Shown one piece after another: positions 24,309-35,500 of a DNA stretch of 64,000 nt. Origin of the DNA: Trichostrongylus colubriformis. Taxonomy: Eukaryota > Nematoda > Chromadorea > Rhabditida > Trichostrongylidae. The notes below the pieces were generated by a model, which was not told where the DNA came from, ran no database searches, and was given only the letters and a program-made list of their open reading frames with translations. How positions within the stretch are numbered: position 1 is the first letter of the stretch; each line of letters opens with the position of its first letter. Location of the stretch: the NCBI GenBank assembly GCA_963978905.1, contig OZ022260.1, positions 39,616,259 to 39,680,258 on the forward strand, in the 5' to 3' direction. Made by a program: the position numbers and the translations under genes.

Positions 24309-25103
24309 ATCCGCTTGAGGTACATTATGCCGTACATTTTCTACTGTAAATCCCAGTAATCTTAAGTGCAAATCAAACGCAATTTGTGACATAAGTTCTC
24401 TACAAATCGATCAATCGATTATCAGCAGAACAATTTCTTGTAAATATCGTCAACAAAAAACGTGAAATTTTGGAAAATAGAAGATCGGAGTAGAAAACTT
24501 GAACAAGAAATCTGTTTGCCATAAAAGGAAAGCTGAAGAGAAGAATGGCGTCAGAGGAACGGCGCTAAGAGCAAAGTCCACCAACCAAAACACACTCCAC
24601 ACATGCACACTTATCGTTCACTATCACGAGAGCCATGGGACTCATAACAGTCGTCGATTGATGAAACGCGCGGGTTCTACGAACAGCAGACCACTCTAAT
24701 CCCCTGGGACGTGGTTGCAATGACAGGGAAGTCGACTGAGACGCCAGCGAGTGAATCCTTCTCGGCGTGCGGGCAGTCTACACTGGATACTACTCATACC
24801 AAAAATAAGGATGTGTGGCAAGTGCTCCGATGATTCGCATGGGTCAGGTCGCTCATGAGTGGATTTGCCTGGCAGGATGATTAATTCGCTGCTGATTTCA
24901 ATATGTTGGCTACGTACATATGTGGTCTACTCATGTCAAAGGTAAAAGCCAAAGAATAGAACAGATGTTTGGTAAGATAAGTATATTATGAGGTCGGATG
25001 TATGTAATATTAGCGGTGAAGTTGTTACATATAGTCTTCAATTTCACGCAGCGGCTCTCGAGCCATGTTCTGCAACTACGTTCTAGGTAATTTCACGTTC
25101 CTT
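24309..25103. other. Intergenic with family M copy 3
   Basis: 24840-24965 carries the family M words (CTGATTTCAATATGTTGGCTA, TCATGTCAAAGGTAAAAGCC, AAAGAATAGA). Otherwise nothing recognised. Confidence 0.45.
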
Positions 25104-25722
25104 TTAAAGGCATCAGGAGGAGGGGATCGAGGAAGAAAAGCGTATTTGGAGAAAACGCTGTTTTTTTTTCATTCATTCGAACTCAGAAAAGATAAGGTCA
25201 GCGAAACCGTGTTAAAAACGCGTCTTTGGGGCGCTGTTGCGATCCTAGCTCGCTTCACCGCGAACTGTATGCTTCACGAGGACCTACCTACCGTCATCCA
25301 GTGCCGCGCAGGGTAACCTTATTATCATTCATGATAAGTAAAACAACAAACAGCATCAAACAAGTGGAACAGTGAAAAGGAGAATAGGCGAATGAGTAAG
25401 AAAAATGCGTTCATGGTGGAAAAAGTACGATGACTTCACACTCGCATGTTGGCAAGGTGTCGTGTGTGCACTGTGCAGGGGTGTATATCGTTAGGACAGA
25501 ACGTCGCGTGGCCGTGTTCGTCACGCGACGGGATGGTGCGAGCTATGCGATGCCGTATCAGATGGGTCTTGAAGCGATGGCGGTGCTCTACGCCTCATTT
25601 TAGGCGTAATCGCTTCAGGACTCAACTAATACGGCGCACACAGCTCGCACCATCCCGTCGCGTGCCGAACACGGCCATGCGACCTTTCTGTCCTAACGAT
25701 ATACACCCCACTGTGCAGAGGT
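25104..25722. mobile_element. MITE family A, copy 3, truncated, with nested MITE
   Basis: Starts TTAAAGGCATCAGGAGG and carries AACCGTGTTAAAAACGCG and GGCAAGGTGTCGTGTGTGC blocks like the copies at 4038 and 8989. A Mutator-like MITE (25479-25708) interrupts it, and the expected right terminus is not evident. Confidence 0.65.
25469..25718. mobile_element. Mutator-like MITE, family G, 10-bp target duplication
   Basis: The element at 25479-25708 starts GGGTGTATATCGTTAGGACA and ends with its inverse. It is flanked on both sides by CACTGTGCAG (25469-25478 and 25709-25718), a perfect 10-bp duplication. Nearly the whole element is a stem with GCTCGCACCATCCCGTCGCG-type arms. It is inserted in a family A MITE. 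Related ends occur at 31453 and 32170. Confidence 0.8.
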
Positions 25723-26841
25723 GACTGCATTCCGGTGACGTCATTCCTCGGGTCTCGACACGACTGATATCTCACAATATATGTAGGAACTATTATAATG
25801 TCAAGCGTCACAGCGATGATAATTTTTGATGGCTTCAAAAAATAAGAACACCTCCAAAAAAATGAAAAACACCTCTAAAAATGCCTATTTAAGCTTTCCC
25901 AAACATACTCTTCGTCACCCTTGCTGCCCTGATTATCAACCGATGGTGGAAACACCGTTTTGATGAAATGCGTATACCGACCATAGCCCATTGACGATCT
26001 CAAGTCAGACGCTTTCAGAGGAAAGGAGAGTTAGTTGATTCAGTGGAAAAACGGATTGCGTCTGATTCGCTTCCTCGGATTCTCTGGGGCTTTGCACAAC
26101 ACTAAAAAACTTGAATGTACAGCCTTTGGTTGTTTCGGTTTATCGCCAGCACTACAGTGATAGGAGTTAAAATGATACTCTTAACAGGTTAACAGGGAAC
26201 GCTGAGCTTACAACCCGGCCTCGTGGATTTCGAGGTGCGCCCGTCTGTGCTAGAGAGCAGGAGCAGCATCCAGTTATGAGGTGAGCAAATCGAGCCATAT
26301 GGGACATGATTCAGGCACAATAAGGCGTTTTCGGAAAGCGAGTGCGAACCTCAACAAATGATTAAGGCACTTTCGATGTAATAAATATAAAGCTAGTTCA
26401 CCCGTATTGCGATGCGCCTTCTAGTTCATTCGGTGAATACGGCTTCAGCTCTCCCTCAATACGGGTGGTTCAAGTGGCGCGCATCGAAATTATATGGTGC
26501 GGTGATCAAATTCCGCATCAATGCCCAACCAGACCAACCAGGAATTCTATCCCTCCGGGGAAGATGAATCTACACGAGACTTATTTGGGAGGATTAAAAC
26601 ACTGATGTGTGCGTCGGCTGGCTTCCGCAATTTATTGTTTGGGAGAAGTCTTCTGCAGGAAGCCCACCTTGGCGCATGAATACCATTGTTTGCATTTCGC
26701 CGATTTCATCAAAATTACGCGCGCAAAATCAATAATCATTTCGAAAAGTGCGGGCTTGTAATGCGGCCCGTGGTACGACTGTTCATAAACGCAAACGTGC
26801 AGAATGCCATACACTAGCTAATCACAATCAAACCGCGCCGC
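25719..26841. other. Upstream region of the small gene; repeats only
   Basis: Holds a family N fragment (about 26515-26610) and a short inverted pair ACCCGTATTG/CAATACGGGT at about 26402-26464. No gene recognised. Confidence 0.4.
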
Positions 26842-26850
26842 TATATATAA
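26842..26850 (+). promoter_or_regulatory. Candidate TATA box of the small gene
   Basis: TATATATAA stands in a locally GC-rich setting about 110 bp before the start codon at 26959. The position fits a core promoter for the small gene; function is inferred only from spacing. Confidence 0.4.
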
Positions 26851-26958
26851 ATCTGAAATGAAGGGTGTTTGCCAATATTTTCAGCTACAGTATCTTGAAG
26901 GTGAGGCTGGGTGAAGATTGGCTGTCTGTGGCTGTTCCTGCAGTTGTGTTGTTGCAGA

Positions 26959-27460
26959 ATGTCTACTCCAGCGAAAGTGTCTCAGAGATCGGCTCCTCGG
27001 CAAAATGTATCACAAAGAACGTCATCACGTTCAGCTACCGCATCACAAGGTACTTTGTTTTCTTCTCGGGTGCTGACGCGAGAAAACATCGTACAATTTC
27101 AGGTGATTCTTCACAAGCGCCGGGAGCACCATCAGGAGGTGAACAAGACATAGTGACGAAGATACTAACTACTATTCAGAGTATTTTGATAGTAAGTCGC
27201 CTATAACTCCTTTACAGATGTATGCCCACCACTCAATGCGATAGCTCTCTCCGGATGCGTACGTACTACTCGCAGGATAGACGGAACCATGTTCAAGTGG
27301 ATTGACAGTGGATGTTGTCGAGGGGGGAGGGGGGGGGGGGGGGAATTGGCGAAGAGAAACACGACCAGAACAGCATAAATATTAAAAATTAGCATATACC
27401 ATTTTGACGATTTCCAAGGAGAATTCTAATGTCAATCAGCGTGTTAAAGATATATATTGA
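26959..27460 (+). CDS. Predicted small Ser/Thr/Gln-rich protein, three exons
   Basis: I do not recognise the product. The proposed exons are 26959-27049, 27103-27191 and 27419-27460, giving 73 aa. The start follows an acceptor-like TTGTTGCAG directly, as in trans-spliced nematode genes. Intron 1 (53 nt) has donor GTACTT and acceptor ACAATTTCAG; intron 2 has donor GTAAGT and a weaker acceptor TTCCAAG. Phases match (1, then 0). Residues 1-45 are rich in Ser, Thr, Gln, Arg and Gly and look disordered. The C-terminal 28 residues (QDIVTKILTTIQSILIE, then NSNVNQRVKDIY) could form an amphipathic helix. The third exon is the least certain part; a further downstream exon cannot be excluded. The gene converges on the epoxide hydrolase 2 kb away. 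Confidence 0.5.
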
Positions 27461-28477
27461 TTGCGCGAAAGCAAAACGCGATATGATGGTCAGAGGAGGA
27501 AAGCCACCAAGAGCGGTCATTGACGAATCGTTAGTGAGAAGAAAAAAGTCTGTGGGTGATGGTTGGGACACACGGTCAGTGAGGTCACTAGGTCCCGCGG
27601 TAGCCACGTCCATTCGCGCGCGGCGGGTGGCAATCAGGTAAAGACAGGTAAACCACGCTGCCAAAACTCCTCCCCTGAAAAGGCTCAAGCAAATCTGGGA
27701 GAGCCCAGACGGCGAAGGACACGCCACCACTCGGACAATTCGCAAAGCGTCGCCGCGCGCGATGAACCGACCTCAGCCCGAGGTCAAAGTTCGTGTGTCT
27801 CAGCATACAACCGTGAATGAGTACTTACGTGGAACTGAAGATACTAGTCACGGCAGCGCGACGTCGCGAGTTCGTGAGCGGCGCCGCGTGCGCAACATTC
27901 ATTGATCCACGGTGTTTGCGGAATGAGCCATGCATACCTCTTGAATCAATGTTCACAACATATCTGCATGCAGCATACCATAGGAAATCACATTGGAAGC
28001 AATCGCACATACTTGTAATGCTTGCATATCATACTTTATGCCGATTCAAAGACGGTTGTATTTAGAGTATCGCCAACTTCTTCTACAACTTATACCTTGT
28101 AATAAAATTTTGTGTTCAAAAACCAGCCGTTGCTTGGGTAAGATATTCCAGAGTTTCAATTGTAGAAACACCGATAAATACTGTTTTACCTGATTTCCGA
28201 AAAACCATTTCGATACAGGACCTTGTCTGCACATCGATTCACTTTATCAAAGTATCTAAGGAAGCCGGTTTATGGACTTGGAGCCAACTTTGGGATGTAA
28301 GTCATGGATCCACTACATCGATACTACCGGTATACAACCGCGCACTTACTGCCGTATTGTTCAGATGTTTTATGCACAAACAATTGCACCGATGATAAGG
28401 GAACAGAAGGCAGAAGATGCAATAAAAGGGAAATAGTTACAACATAACCCATGTTGAATAAATATTTTCGCGCTATT
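27461..28477. other. Intergenic, GC-rich segment
   Basis: 27540-27900 is GC-rich with overlapping chance frames on both strands. A poly-G run lies just upstream (27325-27343, within intron 2 of the small gene). No gene recognised. Confidence 0.4.
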
Positions 28478-29260
28478 TCAGTATATTAGTGCACTGTTCG
28501 CACAGTGTCGTAATGTCAGTGCACAACGCCACGTCGCACAATTTTGCAACGTCGCACACGTCACATTTGCGCGGCTTGCGCACGCAGCCACCTGCCGGCA
28601 CTGAGTATGGATGCGGCTTAGAAGGTGTTCATTAATCAGACTAATATCCCCATGATCGGGCCAAAGATTGCCCAAAGGCTGCCTCGCTATGTATACGGCT
28701 CTATAGCAGTTACTAGGCGAGTTGGACAACAATATTTCATGCGAAACGTGGAATTTAGCGATACTCAGAGTATACATTAGTGCAGTGTTTTCAAAGTGTC
28801 GCAACGTCAATAAACAACGCAACGGCGCACAAATTTCGCAAGGTTGCGCACGTCACATTGCGTAGCAAGCGGTCGGGAGTCCTCGTAGTTGTACGCGAAC
28901 GACATATTTGCGCGGGAAGTGGTGAACGACTCACCAACTTGTGTGTCCCTAAGACCGCGTTCATACTCTGCGATGTTGGCGACAGGGCGTGGCTGCGTGT
29001 TCTGCGTCTCCGTTAACGCCACCCTGCCTCGTTGTTTGTGCACGCAGCCACACCCTGCCGGCGCAGAGTGTGAATGCGGCTTAGTAGGTATTCCTTGTTA
29101 AGCCTACTATCCCCATGAATGGGCCAAAGGTTGCCCAAGGGCTGCATTGCTGTGTACACGACTGTATAGCGGTTATTAGGCGAGTTGGACAACAATAATT
29201 CATGCCAACCAAGGATTAGCGATACCCAGAGTATAGAGGTGTGTATAGACAGAGCAGGCG
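28478..29260. repeat. Tandem duplication of a roughly 290-bp unit
   Basis: Unit 1 (about 28478-28766) and unit 2 (about 28767-29260) share GTATA.ATTAGTGCA.TGTT, ACTATCCCCATGA..GGGCCAAAG and AGGCGAGTTGGACAACAATA. Unit 2 is longer because it carries a full family D hairpin; unit 1 keeps only the right end of that hairpin. Confidence 0.7.
28950..29083. mobile_element. Family D hairpin MITE, copy 1
   Basis: TAAGACCGCGTTCATACTCT..GGGCGTGGCTGCGTG at the left is mirrored by CACGCAGCCACACCCTGCCG..GTGAATGCGGCTTA. The same ends occur at 30746-30925, with partial copies near 28585-28622 and 32210-32275. Confidence 0.65.
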
Positions 29261-29507
29261 CGATGCGCATGAACTAGACTTACCGTATGTGGGTGGGTTT
29301 TCAAGCCATCACCGTGGCCTTGTCCTGCCCTTCACGGCGTTCTCAGCTAGCACATATCGTGTTGCACGCCGCACGGTACAGTGCGACACCCCGAAACGGA
29401 GCAACGCTTGAGAGCTTGCCTCATGTCAAAGTAAAATCTTGGAGTCAGTGGAGTTGGAATCCTGGAACCCGTTTCAACGCAGGAGACTTGTTTTTAATCT
29501 CAATTAT

Positions 29508-29513
29508 TTTATT
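29508..29513 (-). terminator. Poly(A) signal of the epoxide hydrolase gene
   Basis: AATAAA on the minus strand, about 42 bases past the TAA stop at 29555-29557. It is the first such hexamer downstream. Confidence 0.65.
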
Positions 29514-29554
29514 AATAAAAACAAATAAAATCAGATCATGTACATATTGAATCA

Positions 29555-32500
29555 TTACAACTTCGAGGACGAAGAGAGAATGGGCGTAGCGAGAAACTCG
29601 TCCACCAGCTGGTTGACCCTAGATGGCTCGTCCTGCATCACCCAGTGCGATGCACCTTCGATGAATTCCAGCTGGCCTTGTTTGCAGTACTGAAATTAAG
29701 AGCCAAGATCCTTTTTAGACGCAGGCACTTTGAAGAAGTTCACAAATAATTTTCCTGCTTACCTTGAGACTGGCAATGGCTCCTTCCTTGACGAGGAACT
29801 GGTCCGCATCACCCCAAATTATGAGCGTAGGAGGCTACAAAGACAAAGTTTGAACACAAGAAAAAGGGTAAAAAAGGCTAAAGTTTAAAAAAACGAGGTT
29901 CAAAATCTATAACGAAAATCGAAATAGTGACATACCTTGCATATGCGTTCCTCTCCACGAAGCGGAGTTGATTTGGTGATATTGCGATAGTAATTTATCG
30001 GTCCACTAAGGGCACCTAAAGGAGCTACTATGAAAAGAAGCAGGTTGCTGGTCTGGAAAAGCAAACGAGGTGCGGGCGGAGCACATGGCGGCACTCGCGG
30101 TGGTGCGGCGATTGTAGCTTCGCAATCTGCGCGCGAATGTGCACTAATGCCGCTGTCCGGTGCTAAAGGCGAGTTTTGGTCACTTGACACTCATCCATGT
30201 TGAACAAAGCTTATAAATTCAAAAAATGCGTGTCATAGGTGCATAACTCCGGCGAAGCGAACATCATCAGGACCGGTAATCGGTCTATTTATTTTTCTGA
30301 ACATTTGTATGTGCAATTCTGTTCAGCATGAAGGTGAGAGGGAGAGTGCTCTACCTACTGCAGCACAAAGGGAAACAGGAGATATTGCAGGATTTTCTAG
30401 GATGGAGGTGGGGATAGTATGACGGGTGGGGGTCGACTGGTCGAATTTTCGCTTCGTGGCGCCGCACCCGCGGCACCGTCAGTACAAGTCGTTTGGAATT
30501 CCGCTCAAGACGCAATGCACTGATACCGTAAAGGATCTTCAAAGATTGCAAATTGGAAGCTCCGGAAGTTTGCCTATGTTGTTGTTGCTATTTCAACAGA
30601 TAAAGCTGCAAACGACTCGCACTCGCCGCGGGCGGCCGCGCGAAAATCAGACCAATCGCCACGCACCCTAGTATGACGCACTGAGAGGTGTCTTCCTCTC
30701 CTTAGGGGCATACCTCGCGAAAAATTGTGAGAGCTATCGCGAGTGTTAGGCCGCGGTCATACTTTGCGGTGTCGGCGACAGGGCGTGGCTGCGTGTCACT
30801 TCGTCTCCGCATATGCCACTCTGCCTCGTTGCTTGCGTCGTCTCTGCACCTTCCCCTTGCCACTCTCCCTCGCTGCCTGTGAACGCAGCCACGCCCTGCC
30901 GGCGGTGAGTATGACTGCGGCCTTACAGGATATCGAGGTCCTGGTTCACTCACCACTGAAGGAATACGAATCCCCTTCCCTTCACAACTACCAAAAATAA
31001 AGCTCCCTACCATCGGTCCTCGTACGAGTATAGCAGATTAGAAATGATTTTTTTTTCTAATACTATCGCGTAAAATGCAGCGATCAACTGTTCTTCCCTG
31101 TTGAGGCTACCTTCGCTATTAAAATCACTGCCGTACTTTGTCTTATCGCAACTTTCCTTCTCCACGTAAGAGCCACGCTGGAAAATTGTTCGTCTAAGGC
31201 CAGATGTGGTTCGGCTCGGTGGGCTCAACTAGGCTCAGGTCGACCAGGCCGTGCGCGGCGAGGGTGAGCCGTGGTGCCGCGACAGGGGTGCGATCTTCAC
31301 AACCATCCAGGGGTACCTGCCCTGAGAAGGTAAGCGACCACTTTGATCATCGCGTGGTGTGCCTTTAATCGCGTGCGGCCGTTTGCGGTGTTGGCGACAG
31401 GTCGTGGCTGCGTGTCCGCGCATCTCCGTCCATGCCACCCTACCCGGTTACCGGGTATATGTCGTTAGGACAGGAAAATCGCGATGCGGCATCGCGCTCT
31501 CGACGTTCGAGAGCGAGTCGGCCGTTTCTGATTGCGGCAGCCTTCGGTGTCAATGTATAAATAACTGTTTATCCGCATTACGACCTTTTTGTATCTTTTT
31601 TAACATACCCTAACATTTTTATGTGCTGATTTAGTTGTAGGGGAGGGCCACTAGACTGAGCTCGGTATAACGCGCTATTGTTACCTCGATCTTCAGCCTA
31701 AGCCTCAGTTGTGGGCGGGAAGCTCTCACCTTCCTAAAGTAAGGCTCAAGTACTCTAATCTACTCTACTCTAATACTCTAGAATACTAATATATTCTTGA
31801 TTGTACAAATTGATGATTGTGGAGCGGTTTCGAGTGAGGGACGACAGCGCAACAATGAGTGGATCTCCACCCAAGTACATTAACACCTTTTTATATACTT
31901 TGAATTGTAGTGTGCAGATTTGTAGATGAAAGTTTTCAAATTTCAGTCTTGTTCACACGTTTACTTTCACTTTATTCTTTATTTCATCCATGTTCGCAAC
32001 TAGAAGAAAAGCCGATTACTTAACAAAAAGAACTAAGCACAACGAAAAATTCCATTCTGTAGGAGCACTATAGCTCTGGCGCGAATGCGCTGCCCAGTCG
32101 GAATTGGATAACTCGTGCGCGATTGTCGCACGCAGCACGCTGCCGCGCGATTTTTCTGTCCTAACACCCCCCCACCGCCGGGTTCCTGTGTCGTTCCTGC
32201 ATCTCCCCTGTGCCATCCTGCCTCGCTGTAAAGGCAACCACGCCCTGCCACAGCCAAAGTATGAGCGCGGTCTAAAATTGCCGCAAGCTTCGCTACCCGG
32301 ATGCGGCGAATACCTAACTATGACGTGTGACATGTGGCATTACATAAAGTATTTGACTGCGCTAAGATGCCTGTAGTGCATGAGCTCGTGTAACGTGAAT
32401 CATACGCAACCATTTTTATGTGTACCAGACATGGATAGATCTCACAAGAATGGTAGGGGATTCCTTGAATGCGGGGATTGAAGACTTCAATCTTTACTGG

Positions 32501-35500
32501 TTTTTCATCTACACCAATAACAGATAGAACAAAATTTACTGTACCTTTTTGACTAAACACGTGTTTCCAAGCCTCGAGATCCTCGTCAGTGAAATTTTCA
32601 GCGTTTCGAATTCCCGCTTTCTTGCCACGGAACATCTTATCAAACATATGGAAATCTCGACTTTGTACCACCAGCTCTGGCACGACAGGTGTTTGGAACA
32701 TGAAGATATACCTAAAACGATCACTGAAGTAGACAAAAAGACCACTCGACGCAGTTTGCGTGGAGTAAAAGGCAGTGGCAGGGGTCATTCATTTGTATCA
32801 TTTATTCCAACTTTTTCCAACTTTTAATACTGACCGTCGGTCATTTTCAATAAAAAAAAACCGACGCGCCGAACTCCACGTCATTTCAATCGATACAGCA
32901 TCAACCCGATACGACAAGTATCATTCTTGCTATCATGCTCTACATCTCAGTAATTCTTCGGCAAAGACGACTCTAAGAGGCGGACTCTGTTAGGGAAGGC
33001 GGAGCGTGTCAAGAACAATGCCCTCCTACACAGGGTACACCGGGCATCGAAAATTTTCCGACGGGGGGGGGGAGCGTATATGACTGGACAAGAGGGGAGG
33101 AGGACAGCGGTAAGCACCAGAACCTAACCTCTGAATAAGCAGATAATAGTAAACCCATGTAAGGGAATGTGTAATAAATAACTTTTTGCTTCAGGTATGA
33201 ATACATAGCAATAAAACTTATTGCGATTATACAGTCCTGCAACAGTTATTGTTATCGTAGAGGTCAAAAAGGAGAGGAGGTAGTTGTATTCAGACCCATA
33301 GAGGAGAAAGGTCGTAGTGAAGCACCTGTTTCCTCGAAACTTGGAAGCGTGCACCTATATCTCAGAAGGGGCCTTCCACCGGGAACTGGCCCACATGTAG
33401 TTCTCTTGAGCCCTCACTTTTCATTTGGCTGACTTACTTCACGAGTTCCTCATTGTCCGCATTACCCCCACAACTGCCTTAATGATAAGAGATTGCACTG
33501 GACTGTCTGAAGTAGATCCAGGCAGCTGCAAACCACTTAAGGAGGAGGTACTGTGCGACAGGACGTCAATCCAGGACAGCTTTCTCGTGGTCTCCCTATC
33601 CCCTACTCCCCAAGTGGGGTATGTACCCTTATGCCATGATTTCGCACAACGACATGTCGCAAGGGAAGCAATGCGGACGAGCTTAAGGCGCCGTTGTGGG
33701 GTCCCGAAGCGAGTACAAGTCAGCTGCGTATCGCGCCCCTAGCATCACCGTGTAATCGTTCTAATAAGACCCAACTACCGCGACGTGCATAGCTTGCACA
33801 CACTGCGTCGCACGCCGCCCGTCGTCGTGCGAAATCCTGACATAAGGGTACAGACCCCCCAAGCGATTTCTGGCACTGAACATTTTACTCGTGTTTGCAA
33901 TGATACTTGTTATGTGCCTTACTCAGTGTGAAAGAACAAAATAAGAGGACATCGATTACTCTATAATCACTGACCAGCTTTTCATTCGTTGCTCTGAGTT
34001 CGTCATCATCATTTCTTGTGCGGCAGTCGGATGTGGTACATTCAAAATTACCAGTTTCTCCACCATATCCGCATAGTATAGCGCGAACTGTAAACGCAAA
34101 GGACTGTATGTAATAAGTAGCCTTTAGTGAATCAGCTGGTAAATAATATTATCAGCTGCGAGTCGACACCTTAAAAGCGCATCGCGCGCTGAAGGCACCG
34201 TCTGGGGTAAGGAGTATGTGAAAAGTGGGTGAACATGCTCTCCGGAAACAAGCATTTCACCTCAGAAAAAGTGATGTGTGGCGAAACACGCACTTAAAGA
34301 CAGCATTGGTGGTGATGTGGCTATCGAGGAATCCCTAAGAGAAGTCACTCACATAGAAACTATAGGTCTAAGAAGGCTATCTGTGGCGAAGTTCCGGTGT
34401 AAAAGCGCACCTCCAATCTGAAGAAACGGCGTAACGGATAATACCTGACGCCTTTGGATAATCGAACCCCGCCTCCAAGCGACATGATTCGCGGTTGGCT
34501 ATCATGAGAGCGGCCAGAGATATGCGGCGAGATCGAAGGTATTGCGACACACTTTCGCAGTTTTAGGTTGAAGCTCACTCCAGAAAATAGATGCTGTCGT
34601 ATTTCCAAACATTCCCTTGTGTTTACTTGGCAACATGCCAATAGAAATCTTTTTCGGACTACCCGCCTCTTGACGGAAAGGTCGTTCGCGCTTGGAATCA
34701 ACGGCGGGAAGGAGGTCCTGTTTCTCGGGTTTTTGGCCATTTCCATCCGTTTTTTCTTCACTGTCCTGTTACTAGGCATCTTGACTTTCACATTCACTAC
34801 TTCTTTTGCTCTTCGCACGAATTTCCCCTAGTGCTGCCTTTAAAAAGAGCGGCTTCGGGTCTTTTAACGATCCCACTGCGCGTCCTATTGCTGTTCATCA
34901 TCCGGAAGAGTTCCTGTTCTTCGAGACACCGTTCGTCAGCTGATTTAATCCCTGTATCTACCCCACCATAAAACGGTAAAAAAATCCAAAACGAAAAATA
35001 GGAACCTAAATCCCCCTCACTCCTCTTTCGCGCCCCTTTGCATCACCATCGATCTTCCTCTTCTGCCTACTTCCATATTCTGCAACTATTCTACAATCTG
35101 CAAAATCTGCCCCTTTTGTTCGGAAACAGAATAGCTGGGATGCCTTCTCAGACAAAAGGCCTCAGGTAGATTCAGATTGATTCCCTTGCGCCGCCCGACG
35201 GGCCATGATGGTGCACTTGCCTGAAGCCACTTTCACTACGCCCGTTTGAGTTCCCTTAATGATTTACTCCGCCAAGAGGATGTGGTAGGAGTGGGCGGAG
35301 AGCGTTCAGCACCGTGGCATCGTGGTGGCGCAAGAAAGATGGATCGTTACCCGAAGATCTACTACCCCGAGGAGGTTGTCGACAAACTTTATTAACAAAA
35401 GGTGCGCCTTTGAGTAAACTCTAAGCTGGCGAGCGCTTTCTTGCAACGCCTTTGGTTCTTCGTCTGCCAAAAGGAGAGTGGTCAAAGAGGTTTGCAATAA

